Assembly: GCF_013408925.1 (NCBI RefSeq)
Contig: NZ_JACCAB010000001.1
Span: forward strand, 558,001-622,000
From: Pedococcus badiiscoriae
GTDB lineage: Bacteria > Actinomycetota > Actinomycetes > Actinomycetales > Dermatophilaceae
DNA: 64,000 nucleotides
Reading direction: 5' to 3'
The notes beneath the pieces were generated by a model. The model was not told the origin of the DNA and did no database searches. It saw only the letters and a list, made by a program, of their open reading frames with translations. Position numbers and translations under genes: made by a program. How positions within the stretch are numbered: position 1 is the first letter of the stretch; every line of letters begins with the position of its first letter. Positions 18,426-26,867 of this stretch are shown here, in pieces.

Positions 18426-18492
18426 GCGAAAATCACATGGCACGAACGGCCGAGGGGTGACCCAAACGAAGCGGCCCTATCCGCGGCAGCAT

Positions 18493-18498
18493 CATACT
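18493..18498 (+). promoter_or_regulatory. Possible -10 box of the nucleotidyltransferase-like gene
   Basis: CATACT ends six bases before the GTG at 18505. It departs from TANNNT at the first base, so this is weaker than the other leaderless candidates. Confidence 0.25.
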
Positions 18499-18504
18499 TG
18501 CGAC

Positions 18505-19425
18505 GTGCCCCAGTCCACGCTGACCATGACCGAGGCCGTGCTGCTCGCGCACGCCCTCGTGGCCCGGACCGCGGAGGACGTCGGGGCCCGGATCCTCTTC
18601 ATCAAGGGACCCACCGCGGTAGCTGTCCGTGCCCGACCCGCCAGGCTCTCCACCGACGTCGACGTACTCGTGGATCCCGTCGCCTTCGAGGAGGTGTGTC
18701 ACGCAATTGAGGACATCGGGTGGAGGCGGCGGTTCACACAAAGGCAAATCTCCCGCGCTGCCGACCTCGCGTTCGACCACTCCACTCATTTCATCCACAC
18801 TGAGTGGCCGTGCGACCTTGATGTCCACTTCAACTTCCCGGGGTTCCTAGCCGCCGACCAGGACGTGTTCGAAGCGCTGTGGCAGCGGCGCATCTTGGTC
18901 CCGATAGCCGGCACGAAGGTCCCGGCCCCTGACTTTACTGGGCAGTCGCTCGTGGTCGCCCTGCACGCCCTGCGCGACCCAGAGAATCACAGCAATACCG
19001 AGGACTTGAAGTACCTGTCGATTCGACTGGGCGGTGCCCATCCGGAGCTCGCGCAAGAGGTGGGCGAACTGGCGGCTGCGACAGGCTCGTCCGAGTCAGC
19101 ACACCAGTTCCTGGTGTCCATAGGTGCGGCGCAGTCAACTCCCGAAATCGCCTCCGATCGACTTGCCGCCTGGCAGTTCCGGCAGCAGACCAGTGGCCTC
19201 TCCGGAGCGCTGTGGCTCGCAGAGCTACGCCGCACCCCATGGGCTCAGCGGCCCAAGCTCGCACTGGGGGCCCTGCTGCCTCGACGGGAATTCCTTGCCG
19301 GATCACACCTCGCGAGCGACCTCACCCGTCGCCAGGTGGCGGCGCTGCACCTTCGACGGTGGCAGCGCGGGCTCCGTGCCACGCCAGCCGCTTTGAGGTC
19401 ACGCCACCTCGACAGTGGGGCCTGA
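18505..19425 (+). CDS. Putative nucleotidyltransferase (NTP_transf_5-like)
   Basis: 306 residues from GTG 18505; a GTG at 18457 would add 16 residues. The N-terminal LFIKGPTAVAVRA...LSTDVDVLVDP pattern matches the uncharacterised nucleotidyltransferase family PF14907, with the DVD metal-binding aspartates near residue 50 and a further acidic DLDVHF motif near 110. Members often sit in polysaccharide or RiPP loci; here it opens the polysaccharide region next to rfbD, with which it converges. The substrate is unknown. The choice of start is uncertain because no ribosome site is seen. Confidence 0.65.
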   Translation: MPQSTLTMTEAVLLAHALVARTAEDVGARILFIKGPTAVAVRARPARLSTDVDVLVDPVAFEEVCHAIEDIGWRRRFTQRQISRAADLAFDHSTHFIHTEWPCDLDVHFNFPGFLAADQDVFEALWQRRILVPIAGTKVPAPDFTGQSLVVALHALRDPENHSNTEDLKYLSIRLGGAHPELAQEVGELAAATGSSESAHQFLVSIGAAQSTPEIASDRLAAWQFRQQTSGLSGALWLAELRRTPWAQRPKLALGALLPRREFLAGSHLASDLTRRQVAALHLRRWQRGLRATPAALRSRHLDSGA

Positions 19426-19430
19426 TCTGG

Positions 19431-20303
19431 CTAGCTGCTTTCGAGTCGTTCAACAACGTCGTGCAGGGACGTGGCGAGGCTCTCCTGCCAGTGGGGCAGC
19501 CGCGGGATGCGGGCCATGCGCCAGGCGTCGTGACCCAGGACGCTGTACGAAGGTCGGGGCGCCGGGAGCGGGAACGCGTCGCTCGTCGTCGGGCGCACCC
19601 GCTCGGGGTCCAGCCCCAGACCTCGGAAGATCTCGCGGGCCAGCCCGTACTTGGTCGTCTCGCCCTGGCTGGTTGCGTGCCACACGCCGAACGGCGCGGC
19701 GTCGTCGACCAGCCGCATGATCGCGCCGGCCACGTCCATGGTCCAGGTCGGCTGTCCGGTCTGGTCGTCGACGACATCCACGGTCTCGCGAGTGTCCGCC
19801 AGCCGAGCCATGGTCTTGACGAAGTTGGGGCCACCGGCGCCGTAGAGCCACGCGGTCCGCACTATCCACGCCTGCGGGCACCGGGCCTGGACCGCCCACT
19901 CCCCCGCTGCCTTGGTGCGCCCGTAGGCGGACAGCGGCGCGACAGGCGCGTCCTCGGCATACGGCTCCGTCGCCTCGCCGGCGAAGACGTAGTCGGTCGA
20001 GACGTGCACGAGCCGGGCACCGACCGTGCGGCACGCGTCGGCGACGTTGGCCGCTCCGAGGGCGTTGACCGAAAAGGCTTGGCCTTCATGGCTCTCCGCG
20101 TCATCCACGCGGGTGTATGCCGCGCAGTTCACCACCACGTCGTGGCCGCGGATGGCATCGCGCGTCGCCTCGGGGTCGGTGACGTCCAGGTCGGAGCGCG
20201 TCAGGCCGGTCACGTCGTCGTCCGAGACGCCAGCCAGTGCCAGGGCCACCTGCATGTCGAGGCCGAGCATCCCGCCCGCGCCCGTCACGAGCCAGCGGGT
20301 CAT
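19431..20303 (-). CDS. rfbD: dTDP-4-dehydrorhamnose reductase
   Basis: 290-residue extended SDR catalysing the last step to dTDP-L-rhamnose. It has the NAD(P) motif [11 protein letters not shown] at the N-terminus, [21 protein letters not shown], the YGRTKAAGE catalytic YxxxK, and VRTAWLYG. It is convergent with the nucleotidyltransferase-like gene and divergent from rfbA, which lies 80 bp away. The pathway needs RfbA, RfbB, RfbC and RfbD; the 4,6-dehydratase rfbB is not in the window. Confidence 0.95.
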   Translation of the reverse strand: MTRWLVTGAGGMLGLDMQVALALAGVSDDDVTGLTRSDLDVTDPEATRDAIRGHDVVVNCAAYTRVDDAESHEGQAFSVNALGAANVADACRTVGARLVHVSTDYVFAGEATEPYAEDAPVAPLSAYGRTKAAGEWAVQARCPQAWIVRTAWLYGAGGPNFVKTMARLADTRETVDVVDDQTGQPTWTMDVAGAIMRLVDDAAPFGVWHATSQGETTKYGLAREIFRGLGLDPERVRPTTSDAFPLPAPRPSYSVLGHDAWRMARIPRLPHWQESLATSLHDVVERLESS

Positions 20304-20368
20304 CGGCGGCTCGGATCCGACAGCACCGGATTTCTCATGGTCACGAGGCTATCGGAGCCCCGAGTCGG

Positions 20369-20374
20369 TAGCCT
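20369..20374 (+). promoter_or_regulatory. Candidate -10 box of rfbA (leaderless)
   Basis: TAGCCT ends eight bases before the ATG of rfbA and no proper ribosome site intervenes. Confidence 0.45.
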
Positions 20375-20382
20375 TCCTCCAC

Positions 20383-21264
20383 ATGAAGGGGATCATCCTG
20401 GCAGGGGGGACGGGGTCGCGACTGCACCCCATCACGCTCGGGATCAGCAAGCAGCTCATGCCGGTGTACGACAAGCCGATGGTCTACTACCCGCTCTCGA
20501 CCTTGATGATGGCCGGGATCAGCGAGGTGCTCGTCATCACGACCCCCGAGGACCAGGACCAGTTCCGGCGGCTGCTCGGGGACGGCAGCCAGTGGGGCAT
20601 CGAGATCACCTACGCCGGGCAACCCCGCCCTGAGGGACTGGCGCAGGCGTTCGTCCTCGGGGCCGACTTCATCGGTGACGACTCGGTGGCCCTGGTCCTG
20701 GGCGACAACATCTTCTACGGGACAGGTCTGGGCACCGCGCTCAAGCACAACACCGAGGTGGTGGGCGGCACGATCTTCGCCTACCACGTGACCAACCCCA
20801 CGGCGTATGGCGTGGTCGAGTTCGACGAGTCCGGCCGCGCCATCTCGATCGAGGAGAAGCCCGCCGTCCCGAAGTCGAACTACGCCGTTCCTGGCCTGTA
20901 CTTCTACGACAACGACGTCGTGCAGATCGCCCGAGGCCTGACTCCCAGTGCCAGGGGCGAGCTCGAGATCACCGCCGTCAACAACGCCTATCTCGAACGA
21001 GGCGACCTCACCGTGACCGTGCTCGAACGCGGGACGGCCTGGCTCGACACCGGCACGTTCGAGAGCCTCATGGATGCCTCCCAGTTCGTCTCCGTGGTCG
21101 AGAGCCGCCAAGGACTCAAGATCGGCTGCCCTGAGGAGATCGCCTGGCGCAACGGCTGGATCGACGACGCCCAGCTCGCCGCCGCGGGCGCTTCGCTCGC
21201 CAAGAGCGGCTACGGCGGCTACCTTCAGCGCCTGCTGGACGACCCAGGAACGGAGACCCCCTGA
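20383..21264 (+). CDS. rfbA: Glucose-1-phosphate thymidylyltransferase
   Basis: 293-residue nucleotidyltransferase making dTDP-glucose from glucose-1-phosphate and dTTP. It has the sugar-nucleotide signature [14 protein letters not shown], the [10 protein letters not shown] block, GDNIFYG, and [18 protein letters not shown], all typical of RmlA. ATG 20383 is the natural start; the longer frame upstream is antisense to rfbD and is rejected. Its TGA overlaps the ATG of rfbC by one base. Confidence 0.96.
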   Translation: MKGIILAGGTGSRLHPITLGISKQLMPVYDKPMVYYPLSTLMMAGISEVLVITTPEDQDQFRRLLGDGSQWGIEITYAGQPRPEGLAQAFVLGADFIGDDSVALVLGDNIFYGTGLGTALKHNTEVVGGTIFAYHVTNPTAYGVVEFDESGRAISIEEKPAVPKSNYAVPGLYFYDNDVVQIARGLTPSARGELEITAVNNAYLERGDLTVTVLERGTAWLDTGTFESLMDASQFVSVVESRQGLKIGCPEEIAWRNGWIDDAQLAAAGASLAKSGYGGYLQRLLDDPGTETP

Positions 21265-21863
21265 TGCAGATCCGCCCGCTCGCGATCGCCGATGCCTTCG
21301 AGATCACCCCACGGCAGCTGAGCGACGACCGTGGGCTCTTCCTCGAGTCGTTCCGCGGCGACCTGCTCGCCGAGGCCATCGGACACCGCCCGGAGGTTGT
21401 CCAGACCAACATCTCCGTCTCTTCCCGCGGCACGGTCCGCGGCATCCACTTCGCGGACGTCCCACCGTCGCAGGCGAAGTACATCACCGCCCTGACCGGC
21501 TCACTGGTCGACTACGTGGTCGACATCCGGGTCGGGTCGCCCACCTTCGGCCAGTGGGACTCGGTGCTGCTCGACACGGTCGACCGCCGCGCCGTGTACC
21601 TGCCCGAGGGGATGGGGCACGCGTTCGCCGCCCTCGAGGACAACACGACGGCGATGTACCTCGTGACGGCGCCGTACACACCGAGCCGCGAGCACGGCAT
21701 ACACCCGCTGGACCCGGAGGTGGGGCTCGTGCTCCCCGACGGGATGACCGACCCCCTCCTGTCCCCCAAGGACCACGCGGCACCCTCGCTCGCCGAGGCC
21801 ATGGAGCAAGGCCTCCTGCCCACGTATGCCGCGTGCAGCGAGTTCTACGCCGGTCTCACCTGA
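21264..21863 (+). CDS. rfbC: dTDP-4-dehydrorhamnose 3,5-epimerase
   Basis: 199-residue cupin-fold epimerase (RmlC) converting dTDP-4-keto-6-deoxyglucose to the L-rhamno form. It shows RGLFLESFR at the N-terminus, the catalytic-histidine motif VRGIHFADVPPSQAKYI near residue 60, and MGHAFAALED. It is translationally coupled to rfbA. A rare ATA codon at HGIHPL coincides with a CGGCATAC octamer (21695-21702). The gene is the last on the left that carries the genome-signature octamer before the polysaccharide island. Confidence 0.95.
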   Translation: MQIRPLAIADAFEITPRQLSDDRGLFLESFRGDLLAEAIGHRPEVVQTNISVSSRGTVRGIHFADVPPSQAKYITALTGSLVDYVVDIRVGSPTFGQWDSVLLDTVDRRAVYLPEGMGHAFAALEDNTTAMYLVTAPYTPSREHGIHPLDPEVGLVLPDGMTDPLLSPKDHAAPSLAEAMEQGLLPTYAACSEFYAGLT

Positions 21864-21992
21864 GGGGCGAACCGCGGTACGTCCGGACGAATCCGCGCAA
21901 AATCTCCGACAGCAATCGCTCCCGTATCGTTCATTTGAGCCCGTTCGGGCCCGCCACGCGTCCATGTGCGTCGATTGGTGTCTCCGCGCATG

Positions 21993-21998
21993 TAAACT
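21993..21998 (+). promoter_or_regulatory. Candidate -10 box of the dehydratase / polysaccharide operon
   Basis: TAAACT preceded by TG lies 36 bp before the GTG at 22035 in an AT-richer stretch after rfbC. A -35 match is weak. Confidence 0.4.
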
Positions 21999-22034
21999 CC
22001 CCGATGTTTGCGGCCAACGGGGAAGGGGGCGTGC

Positions 22035-23861
22035 GTGGACACAGCGCAGGCCAGACGTCGCGACCGGCTCAACCGGTGGCTGTGGGCGGTCATCGACTCG
22101 GCCGCCTGGGTTGTTGCTGTCTTCCTTGCCGTCTGGCTGCGTTATGACCTTGCTCTCGGGAACGTCCTGACCGCCCCGATCCTCTGGTTCTCCGTCGCCG
22201 CGGTGTTGGGTCAGGTGATCTTCGGAGCCTTCTTCGGCCCGTACGCCGTCGGCCACGACCGCGGCTCGTTCGACTAGATCTACGACGTGGGTCGCACGGT
22301 CCTGCTGACCACCCTCGTGCTGACCGTGCTGGTCTTCGCGCTGCACCTCAGGCCGGTGCCTCGAAGCGTGCCGTTCACTGCGCCGGCCTTCGCCATGCTC
22401 GGCATGTTCGCAGCCCGCTTCATCATCCGTTCGATCCGCACGCGCCAGGCCGCCCTCCACGACGGTGATGACCAGCGGGCCATCGTCTTCGGGGCCGGCG
22501 AGGCTGGCCGACGCCTGACCCGGAGCCTCATCCGCGACCTGGGCAGCGGCTACACGCCGGTCGCCCTGCTCGACGACGACTCGGCAAAGGCACGCCTCCG
22601 CGTCGAGGGCGTCAAGGTCCGCGGCACGCGGACCGCCATGGGCAAGGTGGCGCAAAAGCATGGGGCCGACACCCTCATCATCGCCCTTCCCCAGGCGGAG
22701 GCCCGCACCATCCGCGAGCTGACGCTGCTGGGTGAGGACGCCGGGCTCGATGTCCTGACCCTTCCCCCCGTGCGCGAGATCATCGGCGGCCGACCGACAG
22801 CTGGCGACCTACGCAACGTCGATGTCGCAGACCTGCTGGGCCGCCGTCCCGTCGAGCTCGACATGGCGGTCATCGCCGAACAGATCGCAGGCAAGAGGGT
22901 CCTGGTCACCGGGGCCGGCGGCTCGATCGGGTCGGAGCTGTGTCGGCAGATCGCCCGCTTCGGTCCGTCGAAGCTGTTCATGCTCGACCGGGACGAGTCC
23001 GGGCTCCAGTCGACTCAGCTGAGCCTGCACGGCAACGGCCTGCTCGACAGCGACGAGATCGTGCTGGCCGACATTCGTGATGTCGAGACCATGAGGCACG
23101 CCTTCGAAAGCGCCCGCCCCGACATCGTGTTCCACGCGGCCGCCCTGAAACACCTCCCGCTGCTGGAGGCGCACCCCCTGGAGGCCTGGAAGACCAACGT
23201 GATCGGGACCATGAACGTCTTGCACGCGGCGTCGGGTGTCGGGGTGGGCACCTTCGTCAACATCTCGACGGACAAAGCCGCCAACCCCACGTGCGTCCTC
23301 GGCTACAGCAAGCGCATTGCCGAAAGAATCACTGCGGACTTCTCCCACCGTTTCCCGGGTCGGTACGTGTCGGTGCGGTTCGGCAACGTGCTGGGGTCCC
23401 GAGGTTCCGTCGTCCACGCATTCACTGCGCAGATCCAGCTCGGAGGCCCGATCACGGTCACCCACCCCGACGTCGAGCGTTACTTCATGCTCATCCCGGA
23501 GGCCTGCCAGCTGGTCCTCGAGGCTGCATCTATCGGCTCGGATGGTGAGGTCATGGTGCTCGACATGGGCGAGCAGGTGAAGATCGTTGAGGTGGCCCAC
23601 ACCTTGATCCGCATGTCGGGTCGTCGAGACATCGACATCGTCTACACCGGTCTTCGTCCCGGCGAGAAGATCGGAGAGGAGTTGTTCTCCGACCACGAAG
23701 CACGTCGACCCACATCCCACTCGCTCGTTGCAAGCGTCCAGGTTCCAGCCATCGACTCCGCTTCTGTTGCCGAGTTGTCCCACGGCGACCATGGATCCGC
23801 GGCAGCGTGGATGCGCGACGAGGCGACTGATGCTGCTCTCACGTACGCGCGAGGCGATTGA
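22035..23861 (+). pseudogene. Membrane-bound nucleotide-sugar 4,6-dehydratase (FlaA1/CapD/WbpM type) interrupted by an amber codon
   Basis: The reading frame runs from GTG 22035 (AAGGGGG ribosome site) to 23861, 608 codons before the final stop, but codon 81 is TAG (22275-22277). Residues before and after the stop join naturally in the same frame: two membrane segments precede it and two follow, then a first Rossmann domain (AIVFGAGEAGRRL, about 150) and the dehydratase domain with GAGGSIGSELCRQI (about 293) and STDKAANP...SKR (about 412). Homologues usually read GSFDE here, so a single GAG-to-TAG change explains it. No ribosome site precedes the GTG at 22287. The gene may be inactive, read through, or the base a sequencing error. 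Confidence 0.8.
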
Positions 23862-23864
23862 TTG

Positions 23865-24830
23865 GTGTTCCTGGTTCTGGTGGCGCTGTTGGCGACAGCA
23901 GGTTCGGCCCCCCTCGTGCGTGCCCTCATGCTTCGTAACGGGGTGATCGACATACCCAATCACCGCTCGTCTCACACTCTGCCGACTCCACGCGGCGGAG
24001 GGTGGGCCTGCGTGGTGGGCATCGCTCTCGCCACCGGAGTGGCCATGACTCGAAACGTCCCCAGCTCTTGGGGTTTGTTGGCCGGCGCTCTGGCCTTGGC
24101 GCTCGTGGGCTTCGCTGACGACCGACGAGATCTCCCAGCCCTTGTGAGGCTCGGCGCGCAGGCCGCCACGGGGATGATTGTCGGGGCGCTCGTTGCTGGT
24201 GTCGTCGGGGCGCTTCTGGGCTTGATTCTGTATTCGGGCATCGTCAATGTTGTGAACTTCATGGACGGCATCAACGGCATTTCAGCGCTGACCGTCGCCC
24301 TGTGGGGTGCGAATGCGATCGTGCTGGCGCATCTTCATGATCTGCCGCGCCTGGGAGTCATCGGCGCTGTCACGATGGGAGCTGCCTTGGGTTTCTTGCC
24401 CTGGAACGCGCCCGTCGCCCGGCTCTTCCTGGGCGACGTAGGAAGCTATCTCTTCGGCGCACTAGTAGCTGGCGGCATCCTCATCGGCTGGGCCGAGGGA
24501 GCTCCCCGAGCAGCGTTGGCGGCGCCCCTCGCGATCTACGTGGCGGACTCAGGCACGACCATCATCGTGCGGGCTCGACGACGAGAGCCCCTGCTTGAAG
24601 CACACAGGTCCCACGTCTATCAGCGCCTTACCTCGAGCCCCTGTTGGATCCCGCACCTCTTGGTGTCTGGTTTCGCCGCGACCGTTGCCGCTGTAGTCAC
24701 GGTCGCATGGTACTTGGCGCCGGGCTGGGCCGCCGCCCTCGCCTCTCTCGCTGCGATTGGCTTGTACCTTTCTGCACCCCATTGGATGGTGCGCCGCCCC
24801 ATGTCCGATGCGGTGGGGCATGAACTCTGA
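23865..24830 (+). CDS. Polyprenyl-phosphate sugar-1-phosphate transferase (WecA/MraY family)
   Basis: 321-residue polytopic membrane protein of Glycos_transf_4. It should start repeat-unit synthesis by moving a sugar-1-phosphate, probably an N-acetylhexosamine, from UDP to undecaprenyl or decaprenyl phosphate. Family motifs are GFADDRRDLP (the DDxxD loop), NVVNFMDGINGIS, and FLGDVGSYLFG; HRSHVYQRL near the C-terminus matches the HxHxxQR region. About ten hydrophobic segments are visible. The start is GTG 23865 (a TTG one codon earlier is possible), with GAGG ten bases upstream inside the end of the dehydratase frame. Confidence 0.88.
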   Translation: MFLVLVALLATAGSAPLVRALMLRNGVIDIPNHRSSHTLPTPRGGGWACVVGIALATGVAMTRNVPSSWGLLAGALALALVGFADDRRDLPALVRLGAQAATGMIVGALVAGVVGALLGLILYSGIVNVVNFMDGINGISALTVALWGANAIVLAHLHDLPRLGVIGAVTMGAALGFLPWNAPVARLFLGDVGSYLFGALVAGGILIGWAEGAPRAALAAPLAIYVADSGTTIIVRARRREPLLEAHRSHVYQRLTSSPCWIPHLLVSGFAATVAAVVTVAWYLAPGWAAALASLAAIGLYLSAPHWMVRRPMSDAVGHEL

Positions 24831-25764
24831 GCGCGTCGTGGTCGTCGGCAGCGGGCTGGTGGGAGCTGCAGTCTCAGAATGTGCCAGCCAGCAGGGCTAC
24901 GAGGTATTGCGGTGCAGTTCTCCGCGCCTGGAGTGCCAGCCTTCCACGGCACCTGCCGACGTCCTCGAGACAGCTGCCGCAGTCCCGCCTAACAGACTCC
25001 CCCAGTGGCTCGGCGAGCTGAAACCAACAGACGTCTTGGTCAATGCAGCGGGGATCGCAGATCCTGGCGCTGCGGATGAGCCGGGTTTGTGGGGCGCGAA
25101 TGCCCTAACACCCGCAGTGCTCGCCCTGTACGCACACCACGCGGGAGTTGCGCGCTTGGTTCACATCTCTTCCGTGGCTGTTGCCGGAAACCGCAGGCGA
25201 GTCGAGGACTCAACACCAACCGCACCGCATTCGCCCTACTCCGCCTCGAAGGCTGTGGGCGAGAGGGCCTTGGCGTTAGGGTTCGGCGCAACGACGACCT
25301 CTGTGCGCGCCCTTTCGATTCACGACCCTTCGCGAAAGATCACCAGGCGATTTGTTCGTGCCGCCACCAGCAAGTGGTGCGTTATGCCGACCCCTGCCAC
25401 AGGGTTGTCGACGATGAGCACCGCCCGTCAGCTCGCGGAGTTCGTCCTCCACACAGCCAACGCGGCGGTGCCACCTCCGCCCGTCATCGCGCAACCTCAG
25501 ACAGGGCTCACTTGTGAACAGGTAGTAGCAATCTTCCGTGGGGGTCCCAGCCCGTGCCTTCCGGCACCCGTGCTCAAGGCGGCCGTACTCGGACTCCATA
25601 CTGCCGGTCACAAGTCCCGTGCCGCACACGCATTGTCGCGCCAGCTGGATGTGCTGTGGTTCGGTCAGGTCGTGGACGCTGGGTGGGCTCGGGATACGGC
25701 ATTCACTTACAACCAACCCGAATTGGCAATTCGGATCTTGGGCGAGGAGTGTCGGCTCCGATGA
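24820..25764 (+). CDS. NAD-dependent epimerase/dehydratase family protein
   Basis: 314-residue extended SDR with VVVVGSGLVGAAV at the N-terminus, a divergent GxGxxG, VNAAGIADPG, and SPYSASKAVGE carrying the YxxxK pair. It probably modifies a nucleotide sugar in the polysaccharide pathway; the substrate is unknown. The ATG at 24820 overlaps the transferase gene by 11 bp; ATG 24808 is an alternative. Its TGA overlaps the next ATG (ATGA). Codon use is less GC-biased than in core genes. Confidence 0.75.
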   Translation: MNSERVVVVGSGLVGAAVSECASQQGYEVLRCSSPRLECQPSTAPADVLETAAAVPPNRLPQWLGELKPTDVLVNAAGIADPGAADEPGLWGANALTPAVLALYAHHAGVARLVHISSVAVAGNRRRVEDSTPTAPHSPYSASKAVGERALALGFGATTTSVRALSIHDPSRKITRRFVRAATSKWCVMPTPATGLSTMSTARQLAEFVLHTANAAVPPPPVIAQPQTGLTCEQVVAIFRGGPSPCLPAPVLKAAVLGLHTAGHKSRAAHALSRQLDVLWFGQVVDAGWARDTAFTYNQPELAIRILGEECRLR

Positions 25765-26867
25765 GTGTCACCCCCGGGAAACCAACGGTCTTCCTCGTCA
25801 CGACGGTCGCCGAGCAGTTGCGCCACCACTACGGGATGCACATCGATCTCCTTGTCGCCTCAGGCGTGGAGTTGCATGTCTTCGCCTCGGGGGCCGACAC
25901 GCACCACCTCGAGCGGTCGGTGATGGCTCATGGGCTGCCCATCGGCAGGGGGCTTGGTGTCCGAGGTTTCGTCCGTTCAACGTGGAGCGTCGCGCGCGCT
26001 GGTCGCCGACTTCGTCCTGACCTTGTCATCTACGGATCACCGGCGGCCTCGCTGAGTGCCGCGATGGCTACCGTGTTGACGTCCCCACGTCGCGTCTTCA
26101 TTGTTCACGGCCTCCGGGAGGAGACACTCAAGGGTCCGAAGCGTTGGTTGATTCACGCACTGACGATTCTGACCGCCTTGCTCTCGACCCGTGTCGTGTT
26201 CGCCAGTCCTTCTCTGAAAGTGTCGGCGGGTGAATTCATGAAGTCGCTGTCTCGATCGACCGTCGCTCCTGGAGGAGCTGTTGGCGTCGAGGTCCCGAGG
26301 GAGGCGAAGCTCAAGGCCCGCGAGCCGCGGGTTGTGGGTTATGTCGGTCGCCTCGCCAAGGACAAAGGTCTTGAGGAGCTCGTAGATGCCTTCTGCATGC
26401 TCCTTCGCACGCATCCCGACCTGGAGCTCCTGATCATCGGGGCCCCGGACCAATCCGACCCCTTATCACCTCTGACCAGCGCGATCATGGCGAGCCATCC
26501 CGCCATCACTGTGACCGGTTTCGCGCAAGATGTCCGCCCCTTCTATGACCAGATGGACATCTTCTGCCTTCCTTCGAAGAGAGAGGGACTGCCAACCGCG
26601 ATCCTTGAGGCCATGGCGGCTCGCGTTCCGGTCGTGGCGGCCGACGCGACCGGAACGCGAGACATCGTTGATTCCTCCACCGGTCGCCTATGCTCGGTCG
26701 GCGACGCCGATTCCCTTGCTCGCGCCCTGAGGCTCGCGCTGGAAGGGCCCGAGGAGTCAGCAACTCGGGCTGCGAACGCTTACGATCTCGTCTCGCACAC
26801 CTACGACAGGGTCATAGTCGCAAACTGGTGGCACGACTTTTACTCGAAGGAATTGGCGGGAAGATGA
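25761..26867 (+). CDS. GT4-family glycosyltransferase
   Basis: 368-residue GT-B enzyme. The N-terminal domain begins TVFLVTTVAEQLRHHYGMH; the C-terminal domain has VVGYVGRLAKDKGLEELVDAF and the nucleotide-sugar EX7E motif in EGLPTAILEAMAARVP. It likely adds a sugar to the lipid-linked repeat unit on the cytoplasmic face; donor and acceptor are unknown. ATG overlaps the epimerase stop and its TGA overlaps the next gene, so it is tightly coupled. The long upstream frame extension is antisense-like and rejected. Confidence 0.9.
   Translation: MSVTPGKPTVFLVTTVAEQLRHHYGMHIDLLVASGVELHVFASGADTHHLERSVMAHGLPIGRGLGVRGFVRSTWSVARAGRRLRPDLVIYGSPAASLSAAMATVLTSPRRVFIVHGLREETLKGPKRWLIHALTILTALLSTRVVFASPSLKVSAGEFMKSLSRSTVAPGGAVGVEVPREAKLKAREPRVVGYVGRLAKDKGLEELVDAFCMLLRTHPDLELLIIGAPDQSDPLSPLTSAIMASHPAITVTGFAQDVRPFYDQMDIFCLPSKREGLPTAILEAMAARVPVVAADATGTRDIVDSSTGRLCSVGDADSLARALRLALEGPEESATRAANAYDLVSHTYDRVIVANWWHDFYSKELAGR

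Noticed and set aside
22008..22277. Separate 89-residue membrane protein
   Set aside because: It is the N-terminal part of the dehydratase frame, cut by the amber codon; the downstream part continues in the same frame.
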